A DNA stretch of 64,000 nucleotides from Virgibacillus sp. MSP4-1 (GTDB lineage Bacteria; Bacillota; Bacilli; Bacillales; Alkalibacillaceae). Below, in pieces: positions 27,072 to 35,881 of the stretch (its first letter is position 1; each line of letters begins with the position of its first letter). The position numbers and the translations under genes are program-made. The stretch lies in assembly GCF_010092505.1 (NCBI RefSeq), contig NZ_CP048021.1:2170001-2234000 (forward strand), given 5' to 3'. The notes under the pieces were generated by a model. It worked only from the letters and a program-made list of their open reading frames with translations. It did not search any database and was not told where the DNA came from.

Positions 27072-27614
27072 AAGAAATAAACCTCCATTTGTACTATTGT
27101 TCTCACGATTTATATTTTATCATATCTTAATGATGGTTTGCTCGGAATTACTTGGAAGTTATATGAAATATTTAGGTGTGAGTTTCTTCTAGCTACATAA
27201 CTGCTCTCTTTGCCTGCTCTGACATTTTCACAATATTGTTTTTCACCCAATTCAATTCAACTGGAACATATTATATCGCTATCTTTCGTACTGAATATTC
27301 TCTAATCAGGGTTTTATTATCCTTCTTTGGCTATTCAAAAATCTCATATTTTGTCAGTGTGAGTATGCTCAAAATTTTATATTTGCTGGCTGTCGGATAT
27401 TTATTATCTATTGACCTTTGTACAAACGTTACAATAGTTTAAAGTTCTGCGCTATTTCTGTATCTCATTGATTTACTGGTTCTGTACTATAAGGATAGCA
27501 GTTTTATTAATATTTGGTTTTAATTGTTTTAATAAATTTACCCCCCCCTTCTCCTCTCCTTTCCATCTTTAAACTGGAAAGAAGACGATAACCACTCTTC
27601 ATTTTTTAAACTAA
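27072..27614. other. Intergenic region between sat and the chemotaxis operon
   Basis: It holds the sat ribosome site and presumably its promoter near 27100-27140, and the right copy of the 50-bp direct repeat (27453-27502). A 68-codon plus-strand frame at 27236 is Phe/Ser-rich and has no ribosome site; I do not call it. A run of nine or more C at 27541 is unusual. No sulfur riboswitch is seen. Confidence 0.4.
27453..27502 (+). repeat. 50-bp direct repeat, right copy
   Basis: Matches 22128-22177 at 47 of 50 positions; 36 of the last 37 bases agree. Together the copies bracket cysQ, cysC, the transporter and sat. Confidence 0.75.
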
Positions 27615-27650
27615 TAAAAAACGCCCGACACTTTTAAAAGTGTGAGCACT
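27615..27650 (-). terminator. Intrinsic terminator of the chemotaxis operon
   Basis: On the minus strand ACACTTTT pairs with AAAAGTGT, extended by GC-rich flanks, then GCGTTTTTTATTAG. It lies 64 bp past the LuxR-type regulator stop. Confidence 0.6.
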
Positions 27651-27713
27651 AAGGTATCTTCTATATCATACTCTTGTTAAAAACATTCTTTTTATCTGAA
27701 TCGGTGACTCAAA

Positions 27714-28382
27714 CTAAACCGTAAACCATCTACGTTTCAACGCATGGATAACTGCATTTGTACGGTCTTGAACTCCCAGTTTTTTTAAAATAGAACTTAC
27801 GTGGTTTTTGGCGGTCTTAACAGAGATAAACATCGCTTCAGCAATAGCTTCATTGTTATAGCCTTTTGTCAGAAGGTCAAGTACTTCCCATTCCCTATTA
27901 CTCATTACACCAACTGGTCTCTTTGTTTTCTTACCGTGAACATGCTCCACATAATCGTTGTAGAGAATGGACGTTAATTCATGATGAATATATCGTTTTC
28001 CCACCATAACGTATTGGACAGCTGAAATCAATTCCTCACTCGCCATGCCGTTGAAGAAGTAGCCGTGCAGCTTCAGTTTAAATAGATTGATCAAGTATTC
28101 ATTGTCTAAACTGGAAGACCATACGATAACCTTTTTATTATGTTCTTTAAAGAGGTCGATAAGATTATATATATCAACATGAGTATCTAAATCGACGATC
28201 AACAAATCAATAACTTCAACATCTCCTAATAGTTTACTGTATGTTTTTGATTCATAAGTTTTAAATTCACAGGTTGCAAACTCATTTTCTAAGATATTTA
28301 CTATTCCCTCTCTTAAAATGGAAGGTTCTTTTAAAATTGCAGCTTTCAATATTGGACACTCCTCATTTATTGTCTCTTTCAA
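27714..28382 (-). CDS. LuxR/NarL-type regulator with an atypical receiver domain
   Basis: A 222-residue two-domain regulator. The C-terminal LuxR helix-turn-helix is typical (SNREWEVLDLLTKGYNNEA, then SVKTAKNHVSSILKKLGV). The N-terminal half has the receiver layout, but the acidic pair near the start is replaced (AAILKEPSILREG has Lys-Glu where DD is usual) and the conserved Lys is Asn (GYFFNGMA). An Asp remains in LLIVDLDTH. It may work without aspartyl phosphorylation. It is the last gene of the CheX-CheW-MCP operon; no histidine kinase is adjacent. Confidence 0.85.
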   Translation of the reverse strand: MKETINEECPILKAAILKEPSILREGIVNILENEFATCEFKTYESKTYSKLLGDVEVIDLLIVDLDTHVDIYNLIDLFKEHNKKVIVWSSSLDNEYLINLFKLKLHGYFFNGMASEELISAVQYVMVGKRYIHHELTSILYNDYVEHVHGKKTKRPVGVMSNREWEVLDLLTKGYNNEAIAEAMFISVKTAKNHVSSILKKLGVQDRTNAVIHALKRRWFTV

Positions 28383-28436
28383 GAGAAAGGATAGCCGGAT
28401 TTACCGACTACCCCCGTATCTTGCTTGATGTAATTA

Positions 28437-30146
28437 TTAAAGTTTAAATTGACGTACGAGATTGTTTAGCTGTTCAGCCAGTTTAGCCAATTCATCCGAA
28501 CTTTGTGCAACTTCTTCCATCGAAGTACTTGATTGTTGTGCGGATGCTGATGCTTGTTCCACACCTGCTGCCGATTCTTCAGAAACAGATGCGATCTCCT
28601 GAATAGAAGTATTCATTTGCTCGCTATTCTCCGCAATATCTGACAGGTTTGTGGTTACATTTTGAATATTGTCTACCATTTCATTTACAGCATCATTGAT
28701 CTTACCAAAGGTTTCACCTGTTGTCTTAATCTGACTTGTCCCTTTCTCAACTTCAGAATAACCGTTTTGTAAAGATTCAACTACACCCGAAGACTCATTT
28801 TGAATGTTCCCAACAATACCCGTAATATCATTAACAGATTCAGCTACTTGCTCAGCTAATTTTCTGACCTCATCAGCTACTACAGCAAATCCCTGGCCAT
28901 GCTCACCAGCACGTGCAGCTTCAATTGCAGCATTCAAGGCTAACAAATTCGTTTGATCAGCAATATCCTTGATCACTGAAACCAACTTGGAGATTTCCTG
29001 CGATTGATTATCCAGTCCCTGTACCTTTTCTACTGCACCTTTAACAATTTCATCAATTCTGGACATTTGCTGGACAGATGATTCCATCAATTCACTGCCT
29101 TCTCCTGTCAGGTTTAACACCTCATTAGAAGAACTATAAGCTTCTTCACCATTTCCATTTGCCTCCTGAACTTTACCAGTGAAATCACCCATTTTAGAAG
29201 AAAGATCACTTGCATGATTTGCCTGAGATTCTGATCCAGATGCGAGTTCCTGCATTGTTGATGAAATTTGCTCTGATCCTGTCTTTACTTCATTGGAAGA
29301 TTGCGTTAATTCCTCACTTTGGCTACTTACGGTTTCAGAGATTTCCGATATCTGTTCAAGAACCTGCTTCAAGTTTTTACCCATTGTATTTGTGGCATCG
29401 GCCAACTCACCAATTTCATCTTTACCATCATATTCAATGGCTTCAATTTGTAGATTGCCATCAGCGACAGCATTACTGACCTCCACAACTTTATTGAGGT
29501 TTCGGGAAACGACTCGACTGATAAAGAATACAAGCAAACCTCCTATAACGATAGCGAATGCCATGGATGCTATCAGAACGGTCAATGTTAATTGTTGACT
29601 TTCTTTTGCCTGGTTTACAGCCATCGAACGCTCTTCATTCACAATCGTACGTAAAGATTCTAATAAATCCACTGTTTCTGAACGAATACTGTTCGCTTGA
29701 GAAACCAGGGCGTCCAATTCCCTGGTATTGTCATTTTGCACGGCTTTTACAATATCCTTAGTAAATAGATCGTTCATTTTTTTATCATTTTCTACAATTT
29801 GATTAAACAGATCCAGTTGTTCCTCTGTATCCATTTTCTTTTTTATTTTTGCTTCTAAAGTATTAAATTTTTCGCGTCTCGTTTGATATTCTTCCAAGAA
29901 TTTTTCGTCAGGTTTCTGCGCATAGGCTACGACCCGAATTCCTTTTGACCTTGTTAAAGATCCCATTTCTGTCACGTTTACGGAACGATCTCCTCTTCTT
30001 TCTAAAGCAGCAATATCATCACCAATAGAATTAATTAATGCTGAAACGATTCCAGTTGCTGCACCAAATAATATAAAGACAATAATTAGAGAAACACCGA
30101 ACTTCCAGCCGATATTTAAATTTTTAAGCTTCAGTTTGCCAAACAT
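28437..30146 (-). CDS. Methyl-accepting chemotaxis protein
   Basis: A 569-residue transmembrane chemoreceptor. TM1 about residues 15-38; an extracellular mostly helical ligand domain about 40-183 (four-helix-bundle type); TM2 about 186-210; HAMP about 212-265; then the signalling hairpin, whose tip is [22 protein letters not shown]. The C-terminus is rich in Ser/Glu methylation-type helices. It lies in an operon with CheW and CheX, so it may form a dedicated array component under c-di-GMP control. Confidence 0.95.
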   Translation of the reverse strand: MFGKLKLKNLNIGWKFGVSLIIVFILFGAATGIVSALINSIGDDIAALERRGDRSVNVTEMGSLTRSKGIRVVAYAQKPDEKFLEEYQTRREKFNTLEAKIKKKMDTEEQLDLFNQIVENDKKMNDLFTKDIVKAVQNDNTRELDALVSQANSIRSETVDLLESLRTIVNEERSMAVNQAKESQQLTLTVLIASMAFAIVIGGLLVFFISRVVSRNLNKVVEVSNAVADGNLQIEAIEYDGKDEIGELADATNTMGKNLKQVLEQISEISETVSSQSEELTQSSNEVKTGSEQISSTMQELASGSESQANHASDLSSKMGDFTGKVQEANGNGEEAYSSSNEVLNLTGEGSELMESSVQQMSRIDEIVKGAVEKVQGLDNQSQEISKLVSVIKDIADQTNLLALNAAIEAARAGEHGQGFAVVADEVRKLAEQVAESVNDITGIVGNIQNESSGVVESLQNGYSEVEKGTSQIKTTGETFGKINDAVNEMVDNIQNVTTNLSDIAENSEQMNTSIQEIASVSEESAAGVEQASASAQQSSTSMEEVAQSSDELAKLAEQLNNLVRQFKL

Positions 30147-30173
30147 AATAAAAAATCCTCCTTAAAACTTTAG

Positions 30174-30641
30174 CTATGCTTCATTTACCGCTTCCGCTGC
30201 ATCTATCTCCTTAAGATTTAAAACTTTTTCCAAGTCTAATAAAATCAATAATTGCTCCTCAAATCTTGCTACGCCAATTATGTAATTTGCAGATACACCT
30301 TCCATCACGTTTGGGGGACTGTCAATCATAGACTCATCGATATCTTTTACATCCGTAGCAGCGTCTACAATTAAGCCGACCTGTGTATTCTGAATAGTAA
30401 CAACCAACACTCTTGTACTGTCGGATTCATCCATTTGGCCAATTCCCAAGCGGTCTTTCAAGTCAATTAGAGGAGTAATTTCCCCTCGAAGATTGATGAC
30501 GCCCTTAATAAATCTTGATGTGTTTGGTACTGCTGTAACAGTAGTTAGCTTCTCAATTGCCAGTACCTGTTGTATGTGAATTCCATATAGTTCTTTATTC
30601 AGTTGAAACACAAGAACTTTTGACGTCTCTTCCATTTTCAT
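30174..30641 (-). CDS. cheW: CheW-type coupling protein
   Basis: A 155-residue CheW. It begins VLVFQLNKELYGIHIQQV and has RFIKGVINLRGEITPLIDL, the standard CheW core; VGLIVDAATDVKDID is the usual third segment. It couples the neighbouring receptor to CheA, which is not in this window, so it depends on the main chemotaxis kinase encoded elsewhere. This is likely a second CheW copy. Confidence 0.92.
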   Translation of the reverse strand: MKMEETSKVLVFQLNKELYGIHIQQVLAIEKLTTVTAVPNTSRFIKGVINLRGEITPLIDLKDRLGIGQMDESDSTRVLVVTIQNTQVGLIVDAATDVKDIDESMIDSPPNVMEGVSANYIIGVARFEEQLLILLDLEKVLNLKEIDAAEAVNEA

Positions 30642-30720
30642 CTTACCCCCTTTTAATACTTACAAAATTGCGGGATCTATGATAAATACTGTAATGTGTA
30701 ATCACTGTACTACCTTCACT

Positions 30721-31185
30721 TTACAGATCAATAAGTAAATACACTGTCATTCCTCCAGCATTCTCAAAAAAAACGGGTACCTGAATGGCCTTTTCATACC
30801 CTGTTAAAGAGGTTTCTCCCTCCAAAATAGTCGGAAAGGTAATGTCCATATTAATTCCTTTCTCTTCCCCGGCTTTAGAAATCCCTCCGGCAATCATGTT
30901 TCCTAATTCCCCACTAAAAGAAGCAAGCATCTCACCTTCCAATGCCATGCCGTACATAGTTTCTCCGATTGCACTAAACACATCGCGATTCCCTGAAAAA
31001 ACAATTTTACCTTTGATATCGCCTGTAATTCCGATTAAGACACCAAAATCCAACTGTAATGCCTGTTGGAATAATACAGGCTTTGCTATATCATGGTTTA
31101 TCGGAACTACATTCTCAATTGAGTCAAAGGTTCCTTTTAGCAAATGACTTACAGTATCAGCCCTTTTTTCTGTTTTCGTCGTCAT
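30721..31185 (-). CDS. cheX: CheX-type chemotaxis phosphatase-like protein
   Basis: A 154-residue CheC/CheX family protein. It has the core GKIVFSGNRDVFSAIGETMYG and the active-site helix SGELGNMIAGGI, with the E-x-x-N pair that in CheC/CheX removes phosphate from CheY-P. It is the first gene of the operon and directly follows the c-di-GMP-I riboswitch and terminator. Start ATG 31185 has GGGGGA upstream. Paralogues of this length occur in several Bacillaceae. Confidence 0.88.
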   Translation of the reverse strand: MTTKTEKRADTVSHLLKGTFDSIENVVPINHDIAKPVLFQQALQLDFGVLIGITGDIKGKIVFSGNRDVFSAIGETMYGMALEGEMLASFSGELGNMIAGGISKAGEEKGINMDITFPTILEGETSLTGYEKAIQVPVFFENAGGMTVYLLIDL

Positions 31186-31221
31186 CTTAGTCCCCCATCA
31201 TTCTATGTATTTTATTTATTT

Positions 31222-31264
31222 ATAAAATAAAAAAGGCTACTCTATTAAAATTCATAGAATAGCC
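31222..31264 (-). terminator. Terminator in the chemotaxis leader (riboswitch expression platform)
   Basis: On the minus strand GGCTATTCTAT pairs with ATAGAGTAGCC (11 bp, one U-G) around an 8-base loop, followed by TTTTTTATTTTAT. It lies between the c-di-GMP aptamer and cheX, so readthrough must be regulated. Confidence 0.85.
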
Positions 31265-31302
31265 AAATTCATCGTAAACATAAGTCATGATTATTATTAA
31301 AA

Positions 31303-31390
31303 GTGGCAGCCGGGCGATCATGGATTATAATAATTTTTATAATCGTTAGACCCTTAGCTTTGCGTCCTAACCTTTCGGAAAGTTTGCCTT
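31303..31390 (-). ncRNA. Cyclic di-GMP-I (GEMM) riboswitch aptamer
   Basis: Read on the minus strand: GGCAAAC, then a hairpin closed by the GNRA loop CCGAAAGG, then GGACGCAAAGCUAAGGGUCUAA (tetraloop receptor and ligand strand), a long variable hairpin, and the 3' segment GAUCGCCCGGCUGCC. These are the conserved parts of the GEMM-I class in the right order. The 3' end of the aptamer is followed by ~40 bases and a terminator, then cheX. c-di-GMP should therefore decide transcription of CheX, CheW, the receptor and the LuxR-type regulator. Confidence 0.88.
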
Positions 31391-31428
31391 TTTCTCTAAT
31401 ATAATTCTTTTGTTTTAGTTCCTTAGTC

Positions 31429-31457
31429 ATGGTAATTTATCATTTTTTAGATGTCAA
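31429..31457 (-). promoter_or_regulatory. Promoter of the riboswitch-controlled chemotaxis operon
   Basis: On the minus strand a perfect TTGACA lies 17 bases from TACCAT, which matches the -10 consensus at four positions. Transcription would start near 31422, about 30 bases before the aptamer. Confidence 0.55.
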
Positions 31458-31758
31458 CATATTTCGACATTTTTTGATATTATGATTGGAACTTTAAAAA
31501 CTGGTCCTTTTATATTAGGCTTGGGAATAGCTGTTAGAAGCTAGTAACCTAGGAGGGTCATGATGTTTTGTTGTCAATGCTTCTATCCTTCCGTAACACA
31601 CGCAACACGGATGTTGACGATTCCCAATCCAGTTTGCTTAGATACACATGGAGATGTACTTCAAACCGGATGGTTCACGTTATGGTCCATAAACAGACAG
31701 ACACCACTAATTTTCAATTTTTGATACCAGTTACGAATACCGTTGCCCTTGCCGCAGC

Positions 31759-31786
31759 GGGACAGCTCACCTGTCCCCCTGTCCCT
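31759..31786. repeat. GGGACA/TGTCCC palindromic repeat (copy 3)
   Basis: GGGACAG and CTGTCCC surround CTCAC, followed by CC and TGTCCCT. Its end overlaps the amidase stop codon by two bases, as copy 1 overlaps the M24 stop. Confidence 0.7.
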
Positions 31787-33206
31787 ACAACCCAGGCACC
31801 CGACTTCCCAACGGCTTCATCTGCTCAACGGCATACCCTACATTCAACAACCTGCTTTCACTAAACTCCGGTCCCATAATCTGTAACCCCACCGGCAAAT
31901 TGCCATTAAATCCACATGGAACGGACAATGCAGGGATACCACTAAGATTCGCCGGTCCTGTCAGACGAATAAAGTTGCTTAGTAAATCGACATTTTCCCC
32001 GTTCAGATCTACGAGGTCTTCCCCAATATTGTTTGGCATGACGGGTAAGGTCGGTGAAATGAGCACGTCTACCTTTGTGAATATTTCTTTGAATTCCTGG
32101 ATGAGCTGTTCTCTCACTCTTTGCGCCTGGGCGTATGCAGTCGAGGAAGGAAAGGCACCTGATAATAGAAATCCTTGAATATCTTCTCCAAACTCTTCTG
32201 GCCGGCTTAATATACTGTTCATATGGATAGCGGAAGCTTCGGATACATTGAATGTAAACATGGCCGCTTGTGCATCCTGAAGAGCCGGGATTTTCACTTC
32301 TTCTACTCTGGCGCCTTGATCGACAAGAGCCTGAATTGCTGCGCGGGTGGATTTTTCAATATTCGAATCGATGTTGTTGAAAAAGAAATCTTCATTGATC
32401 CCAATGACTAAGTCTTTCACATCGCCAGTTATCTTATCTAAGTAGTTTTCCACAGGTGTGTCTGCGGAGGCTGGATCTTGTTCATCGTGCCCGGCTGCAA
32501 TTTCCAGTAAACCAGCCGCATCTTTGACTGTTTTTGCCATTGGCCCGACGTGATCCTGCGTCCATGACAAAGGATACACGCCATGTGCACTCACTCTTCC
32601 ACGCGTAGGTTTTAAACCGACAATCCCGCAAGCTGCTGATGGAATACGTACCGAACCGGCTGTATCTGTTCCAACCGAAGCCATACTTGCACCAACGGCA
32701 ACAGAAGCCCCGGAACCTCCACTCGAACCACCAGGAGTTTTGCTAAGGTCCCAGGGATTTCTTACGGCCCCATAATGCGGGTTGTTACTGGTAATGCTCA
32801 TCGCATATTCGTGCATATTTAACTTTCCTGTAAAAATCACCCCTGCCTCTCTAAGTTTAGAGACAATCGTTGCATCATATCGGGGAACAAAATCTTTATG
32901 TATTTTCGAACCCATCGTCGTCACTTTGTTTTTAAAATAAATATTATCTTTCAATCCCATTGGAATCCCGTGATACATTCCACGGTAATTTCCGTTCAAA
33001 ATTTCCTCTTCCGCCTTTTCTGCAGACTTTTCCGCCTCTTTACGATAAATATCTAAGTAGGCATTCGTTTTTCCCTGACTCGCTTCCGCACGGTCCAACA
33101 CCGCCTTTGTCAATTCGACAGGTGAAAGTGCCTTCGTTTTCATGAGAGATGCTAATTCCTCTACTGATTTTGTAACGAATTCTTTTGTCAAATTGTCTAC
33201 CTCCAT
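31785..33206 (-). CDS. Amidase signature family hydrolase
   Basis: A 473-residue amidase. The Ser-cisSer-Lys triad is visible: Lys in GLKDNIYFKN (about residue 83), Ser in GGSSGGSGASVAVG (about 160), and the nucleophile Ser in GTDTAGSVRIPSAACG (about 182). It differs from GatA (SDTGGSIRQPA in that enzyme), and there are no gatC/gatB neighbours, so it is a general amidase or an indoleacetamide/aryl-amide type enzyme rather than the tRNA amidotransferase. It stands alone; substrate unknown. Confidence 0.9.
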   Translation of the reverse strand: MEVDNLTKEFVTKSVEELASLMKTKALSPVELTKAVLDRAEASQGKTNAYLDIYRKEAEKSAEKAEEEILNGNYRGMYHGIPMGLKDNIYFKNKVTTMGSKIHKDFVPRYDATIVSKLREAGVIFTGKLNMHEYAMSITSNNPHYGAVRNPWDLSKTPGGSSGGSGASVAVGASMASVGTDTAGSVRIPSAACGIVGLKPTRGRVSAHGVYPLSWTQDHVGPMAKTVKDAAGLLEIAAGHDEQDPASADTPVENYLDKITGDVKDLVIGINEDFFFNNIDSNIEKSTRAAIQALVDQGARVEEVKIPALQDAQAAMFTFNVSEASAIHMNSILSRPEEFGEDIQGFLLSGAFPSSTAYAQAQRVREQLIQEFKEIFTKVDVLISPTLPVMPNNIGEDLVDLNGENVDLLSNFIRLTGPANLSGIPALSVPCGFNGNLPVGLQIMGPEFSESRLLNVGYAVEQMKPLGSRVPGL

Positions 33207-33593
33207 CTGATTTCCTACTAAAATTGGTATTATTCAGTCTTTTCTGTTCATGATAATTATAGGCTTTGCGCAAGTGGGGTTGTCAAATGAAGTGGCTGGT
33301 TGGGAGGTTAGAGGATGGTGTGAATGCTAAACTAAAGTTAACAGTTTCGTCTATATAAGATTGAACCCTTGCTGGAGCAGCAGAGGACAGCGACTTGTAT
33401 ATGTTGTTAAGAGGCAATTCTGTAAATAATACTTCCTGCCCATATTCGTTGCTATATAGATAAGCGATGTCAAGTACTAAACACGAAGATGACTATTATC
33501 CGTCTTTAAGAGACAAACCTAATCATTGGTCCATAAGTGGTGCAATGTACGGGGACAGATGCTCTCTTGACACATACCCGAATTGCCAAAAAC
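33207..33593. other. Intergenic region, no gene called
   Basis: A frame from 33467 to 33832 on the plus strand is open for 121 codons but runs through the antisense RNA and terminator described below and has no protein-like pattern. Around 33525-33580 lies CATAAGTGGTGCAATGTAC, then GGGGACAGATG and TTGACAC, which look like a decayed copy of the short dispersed repeats. Confidence 0.4.
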
Positions 33594-33622
33594 TTGATTC
33601 ATTAAATAATTACCATTATAAT
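33594..33622 (+). promoter_or_regulatory. Promoter of the antisense (antitoxin) RNA
   Basis: TTGATT and a perfect TATAAT are exactly 17 bases apart on the plus strand. It points into the 3' region of the small toxin gene. Confidence 0.7.
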
Positions 33623-33623
33623 T

Positions 33624-33661
33624 ATAAAAAAGGGGACCGAGTACATTTTATATACTCGGTC
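33624..33661 (-). terminator. Terminator of the toxin mRNA
   Basis: On the minus strand GACCGAGTA pairs with TACTCGGTC (9 bp) around a 9-base loop, then CCCCTTTTTTAT. It lies 90 bp past the toxin stop, so the toxin message has a long 3' untranslated region that covers the whole antisense RNA. Confidence 0.75.
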
Positions 33662-33765
33662 GCTTCAACTACATGCCGCAATTTGGGCGGCTGGCCGTAT
33701 TGTTTGATTAAAGAAGTAATCACCCTACTCAGGCCAAGAGCAGAGGGCGATTACTTCTTTTTTTT
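33629..33765 (+). ncRNA. Antisense antitoxin RNA of a type I toxin-antitoxin pair (predicted)
   Basis: Bounded by the promoter at 33594-33622 and the terminator at 33713-33766, giving about 137 nt. It is fully complementary to the 3' untranslated region and the last ~15 bases of the toxin mRNA. This convergent, 3'-overlapping layout is that of TxpA/RatA and BsrG/SR4 in B. subtilis. The ends are predicted, not measured. Confidence 0.6.
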
Positions 33766-33766
33766 A
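33713..33766 (+). terminator. Terminator of the antisense RNA
   Basis: GAAGTAATC-A-CCCT pairs with AGGG-C-GATTACTTC (13 bp and one mismatch), followed by eight T. The right arm overlaps the 3' end of the toxin reading frame. Confidence 0.8.
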
Positions 33767-33864
33767 TTGGTGACAAGTGCGATGACAGCTACTACAGATG
33801 TTAATCCTGTTGCTAAAAAAATACCAAATTGAAATAGCATGTTCATGATTTCATATGTCACCAT
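33751..33864 (-). CDS. Small holin-like membrane toxin (type I TA)
   Basis: A 37-residue peptide, too short for routine gene calls. It begins MVTYEIMNMLFQFG, has one hydrophobic helix (about residues 9-31: FGIFLATGLTSVVAVIALV) and ends in TNKKKK. This is the pattern of the putative holin-like toxin family (Hol_Tox), related to TxpA/BsrG peptides. GAAAGGGGGTG lies upstream of ATG 33864. Its 3' end is overlapped by a predicted antisense RNA with its own promoter and terminator. Expected to insert in the membrane when the antisense RNA is lost. Confidence 0.82.
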   Translation of the reverse strand: MVTYEIMNMLFQFGIFLATGLTSVVAVIALVTNKKKK

Positions 33865-34090
33865 TTAAACACCCCCTTTCTCAGAGGGAGTGCCAACCGC
33901 CCGTCTGCTTTATGTAGTTGATATTATTAGTTTAGTACAGTTTATGCACACTATTAGACTTAACAATATAGTTTTAAAATCTATTTATTCCATACCCCGA
34001 ATATGAGGATAGCTTACATAATAGATCCCTGGTACCGGGTACGGATACGAGATTCTCAGTAGGTGTAATATACTGATAGCCTTTTTTGAG

Positions 34091-34753
34091 TTAAGCTAAC
34101 TGTGATAACCAGTCAAATGCTTCAATTTTATTTGGATCTAGAAAATCATTTAAAATCAGATCTGAGGATTCCTCTATTAGAAACTCTATAGATTTAATTT
34201 CCCCCCACTGTAAGTAATAATTTAAATTGTCTTCAATTTCATCTTCATCGTAATACTCTGCAAAGAAGTTAAGATCAAAAAAGTTTCCATGAGCAATATA
34301 TAATGATACGAATAGTAAACTGACACTTCCATATTCCTCTAAAATTGCATTTTTAATATTTGGTTTACTTCTGCTAATTAATTCGGTAATAGCTAAATAT
34401 TTTAGACATTCCTCATGTAAATCTGAATCCTTTTCAAAATCTTCTTCTAACATCTGCCCTAATCTTACTGGGTTTATAAATAATTCTAAATTATTAAACC
34501 ACTCGAGATAATGAAATTTAGGATCAAAGTCTTCACCAAACGCAATACTTTGAAATTCGGAATAAATTGAAGCTAAAGTAAATAGGTTTATATATACTTG
34601 GTGTTTTTCCAAATCATTTTCATAATATATTAATCCCTTATCTGATAATCCTTTCCAAGATTTCTTAATCCATTTTATAGCAACATCATTCTTCCAAACT
34701 CCTAGTTCTTCTACTAATTCTTCAACTTCTTCCCATATCATGTTACTATTCAA
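34091..34753 (-). CDS. Hypothetical acidic protein
   Basis: A 220-residue protein I do not recognise. It is acidic and helical, rich in Glu, Leu and Asn, with no signal peptide, membrane segment or known motif. TTG 34753 is the only start well spaced from AAGGGTAG; the ATG 12 bases downstream is too far. It lies 96 bp downstream of the PLD-fold protein and may be a partner such as an immunity or regulatory protein. GC is lower than in the housekeeping genes. Confidence 0.65.
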   Translation of the reverse strand: MNSNMIWEEVEELVEELGVWKNDVAIKWIKKSWKGLSDKGLIYYENDLEKHQVYINLFTLASIYSEFQSIAFGEDFDPKFHYLEWFNNLELFINPVRLGQMLEEDFEKDSDLHEECLKYLAITELISRSKPNIKNAILEEYGSVSLLFVSLYIAHGNFFDLNFFAEYYDEDEIEDNLNYYLQWGEIKSIEFLIEESSDLILNDFLDPNKIEAFDWLSQLA

Positions 34754-34849
34754 TAATACTACCCTTCTTTCATTTAAAATCCTTAAAATTCAATAACCGC
34801 GAGTTTTCAGTTATCCTTTATTTCAAGCAGTGTCACACGCATAAAATAA

Positions 34850-35881
34850 TCACACAGCCTTGTTTTCTAATACACCCAAACACTCCATTTCCACTGCCTC
34901 CCATCTACTATACCTATTTATAAAATATGTATCATCCTTTTTCTTCACATTAATGGTTATAGAATCCTTATCAAAATAAACCTTCTTGGACCGGCGCGAG
35001 CCTGCCAAAAAGTCAAATAGTAGCTTAGGGTTTACATAGATAACGGTTAATTTTCCATCCCATGTGCCATGTTCTTTAATGACCAGTAATAGCTTTCTTT
35101 TCGCTTTGGTGCAATTTTGCTTTAAAAAACTCCCCAGGAACCATTTCAATTCCTGTCGGGACAAAGTAAAACTCGGGTTGGAAATATTATTTGTTGTATG
35201 CATTTTTAAGGTATGATTGTTTTTAGTGCCAAAAAGACCTTTCACAAAGCCTAATGGATCATTATCACCGTTTAGGACAACATCTGAGTCAATATTAAAA
35301 TACTTATCTGCCAACTTTAATCTCTCAAGAATTTTTTGAAACTCCATTCTCTTTCCTTCTACTATTTCCGGTACACACCATTCCCCTGTTTTTCTATTAT
35401 GCACTGGCGTTGCCTCCATACAGTCCTTATATAAATCTATCAAATTCGTTATATCTTCTTTAGCCCGTTTATCCTTTATTCTTGTTATTAGTTCAAAATT
35501 ACGACTGGATGGATTACCATTCTTACTTCCAAGGCCGGAGTTCGTAAAATTTGCAGATCCATGGTAGAAGGCATAGCCGTTATTAAATCGAAAATAATAA
35601 AACTTCGTATGCACCCGCTCGCAATAACGCCATGTAATACTGGACTTCACGTCTTCATCTAACCAGCCTTCCAAACCGCTATTTCTTCCTTCTTTTTCAT
35701 TTCCAATATCATAAACAATGGTAAAGTTTATCTTGTCTTTTTCTTTAAAGAGCCTTCTCCAATGTGTGATTATATTTGCTGACAAATATGGAGATACAAT
35801 CACAACTTCTTTGGCATGTTTTAAATCAACTTTAAAATCTTTATAAAACTCTCGATTATCGGGTAAATGGTAAATTTTCAA
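34850..35881 (-). CDS. Phospholipase D-fold (HKD) nuclease-like protein
   Basis: A 343-residue protein. The N-terminal ~170 residues are PLDc-like: VVIVSPYLSANII, then a single HTKFYYF motif followed by YHGSANFTNSGLG, the H-x-K and G-S-x-N of the HKD catalytic site. The C-terminal half (about 215-343) is a separate domain with a SRQELKWFLGSF segment and beta-rich end. One HKD per chain plus a C-terminal DNA-binding domain at this length resembles the metal-independent restriction enzymes BfiI/NgoFVII. The DNA-binding role is inferred. Flanked by other nuclease-like genes. Confidence 0.75.
   Translation of the reverse strand: MKIYHLPDNREFYKDFKVDLKHAKEVVIVSPYLSANIITHWRRLFKEKDKINFTIVYDIGNEKEGRNSGLEGWLDEDVKSSITWRYCERVHTKFYYFRFNNGYAFYHGSANFTNSGLGSKNGNPSSRNFELITRIKDKRAKEDITNLIDLYKDCMEATPVHNRKTGEWCVPEIVEGKRMEFQKILERLKLADKYFNIDSDVVLNGDNDPLGFVKGLFGTKNNHTLKMHTTNNISNPSFTLSRQELKWFLGSFLKQNCTKAKRKLLLVIKEHGTWDGKLTVIYVNPKLLFDFLAGSRRSKKVYFDKDSITINVKKKDDTYFINRYSRWEAVEMECLGVLENKAV

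Noticed and set aside
31785..33206. Amidase as GatA of the Glu-tRNA amidotransferase
   Set aside because: The signature is GTDTAGSVRIPSA, not the GatA form, and gatC and gatB are absent.
33467..33832. 121-codon plus-strand frame
   Set aside because: It runs through the promoter, hairpins and terminator of the antisense RNA and through the complement of the toxin gene; not coding.
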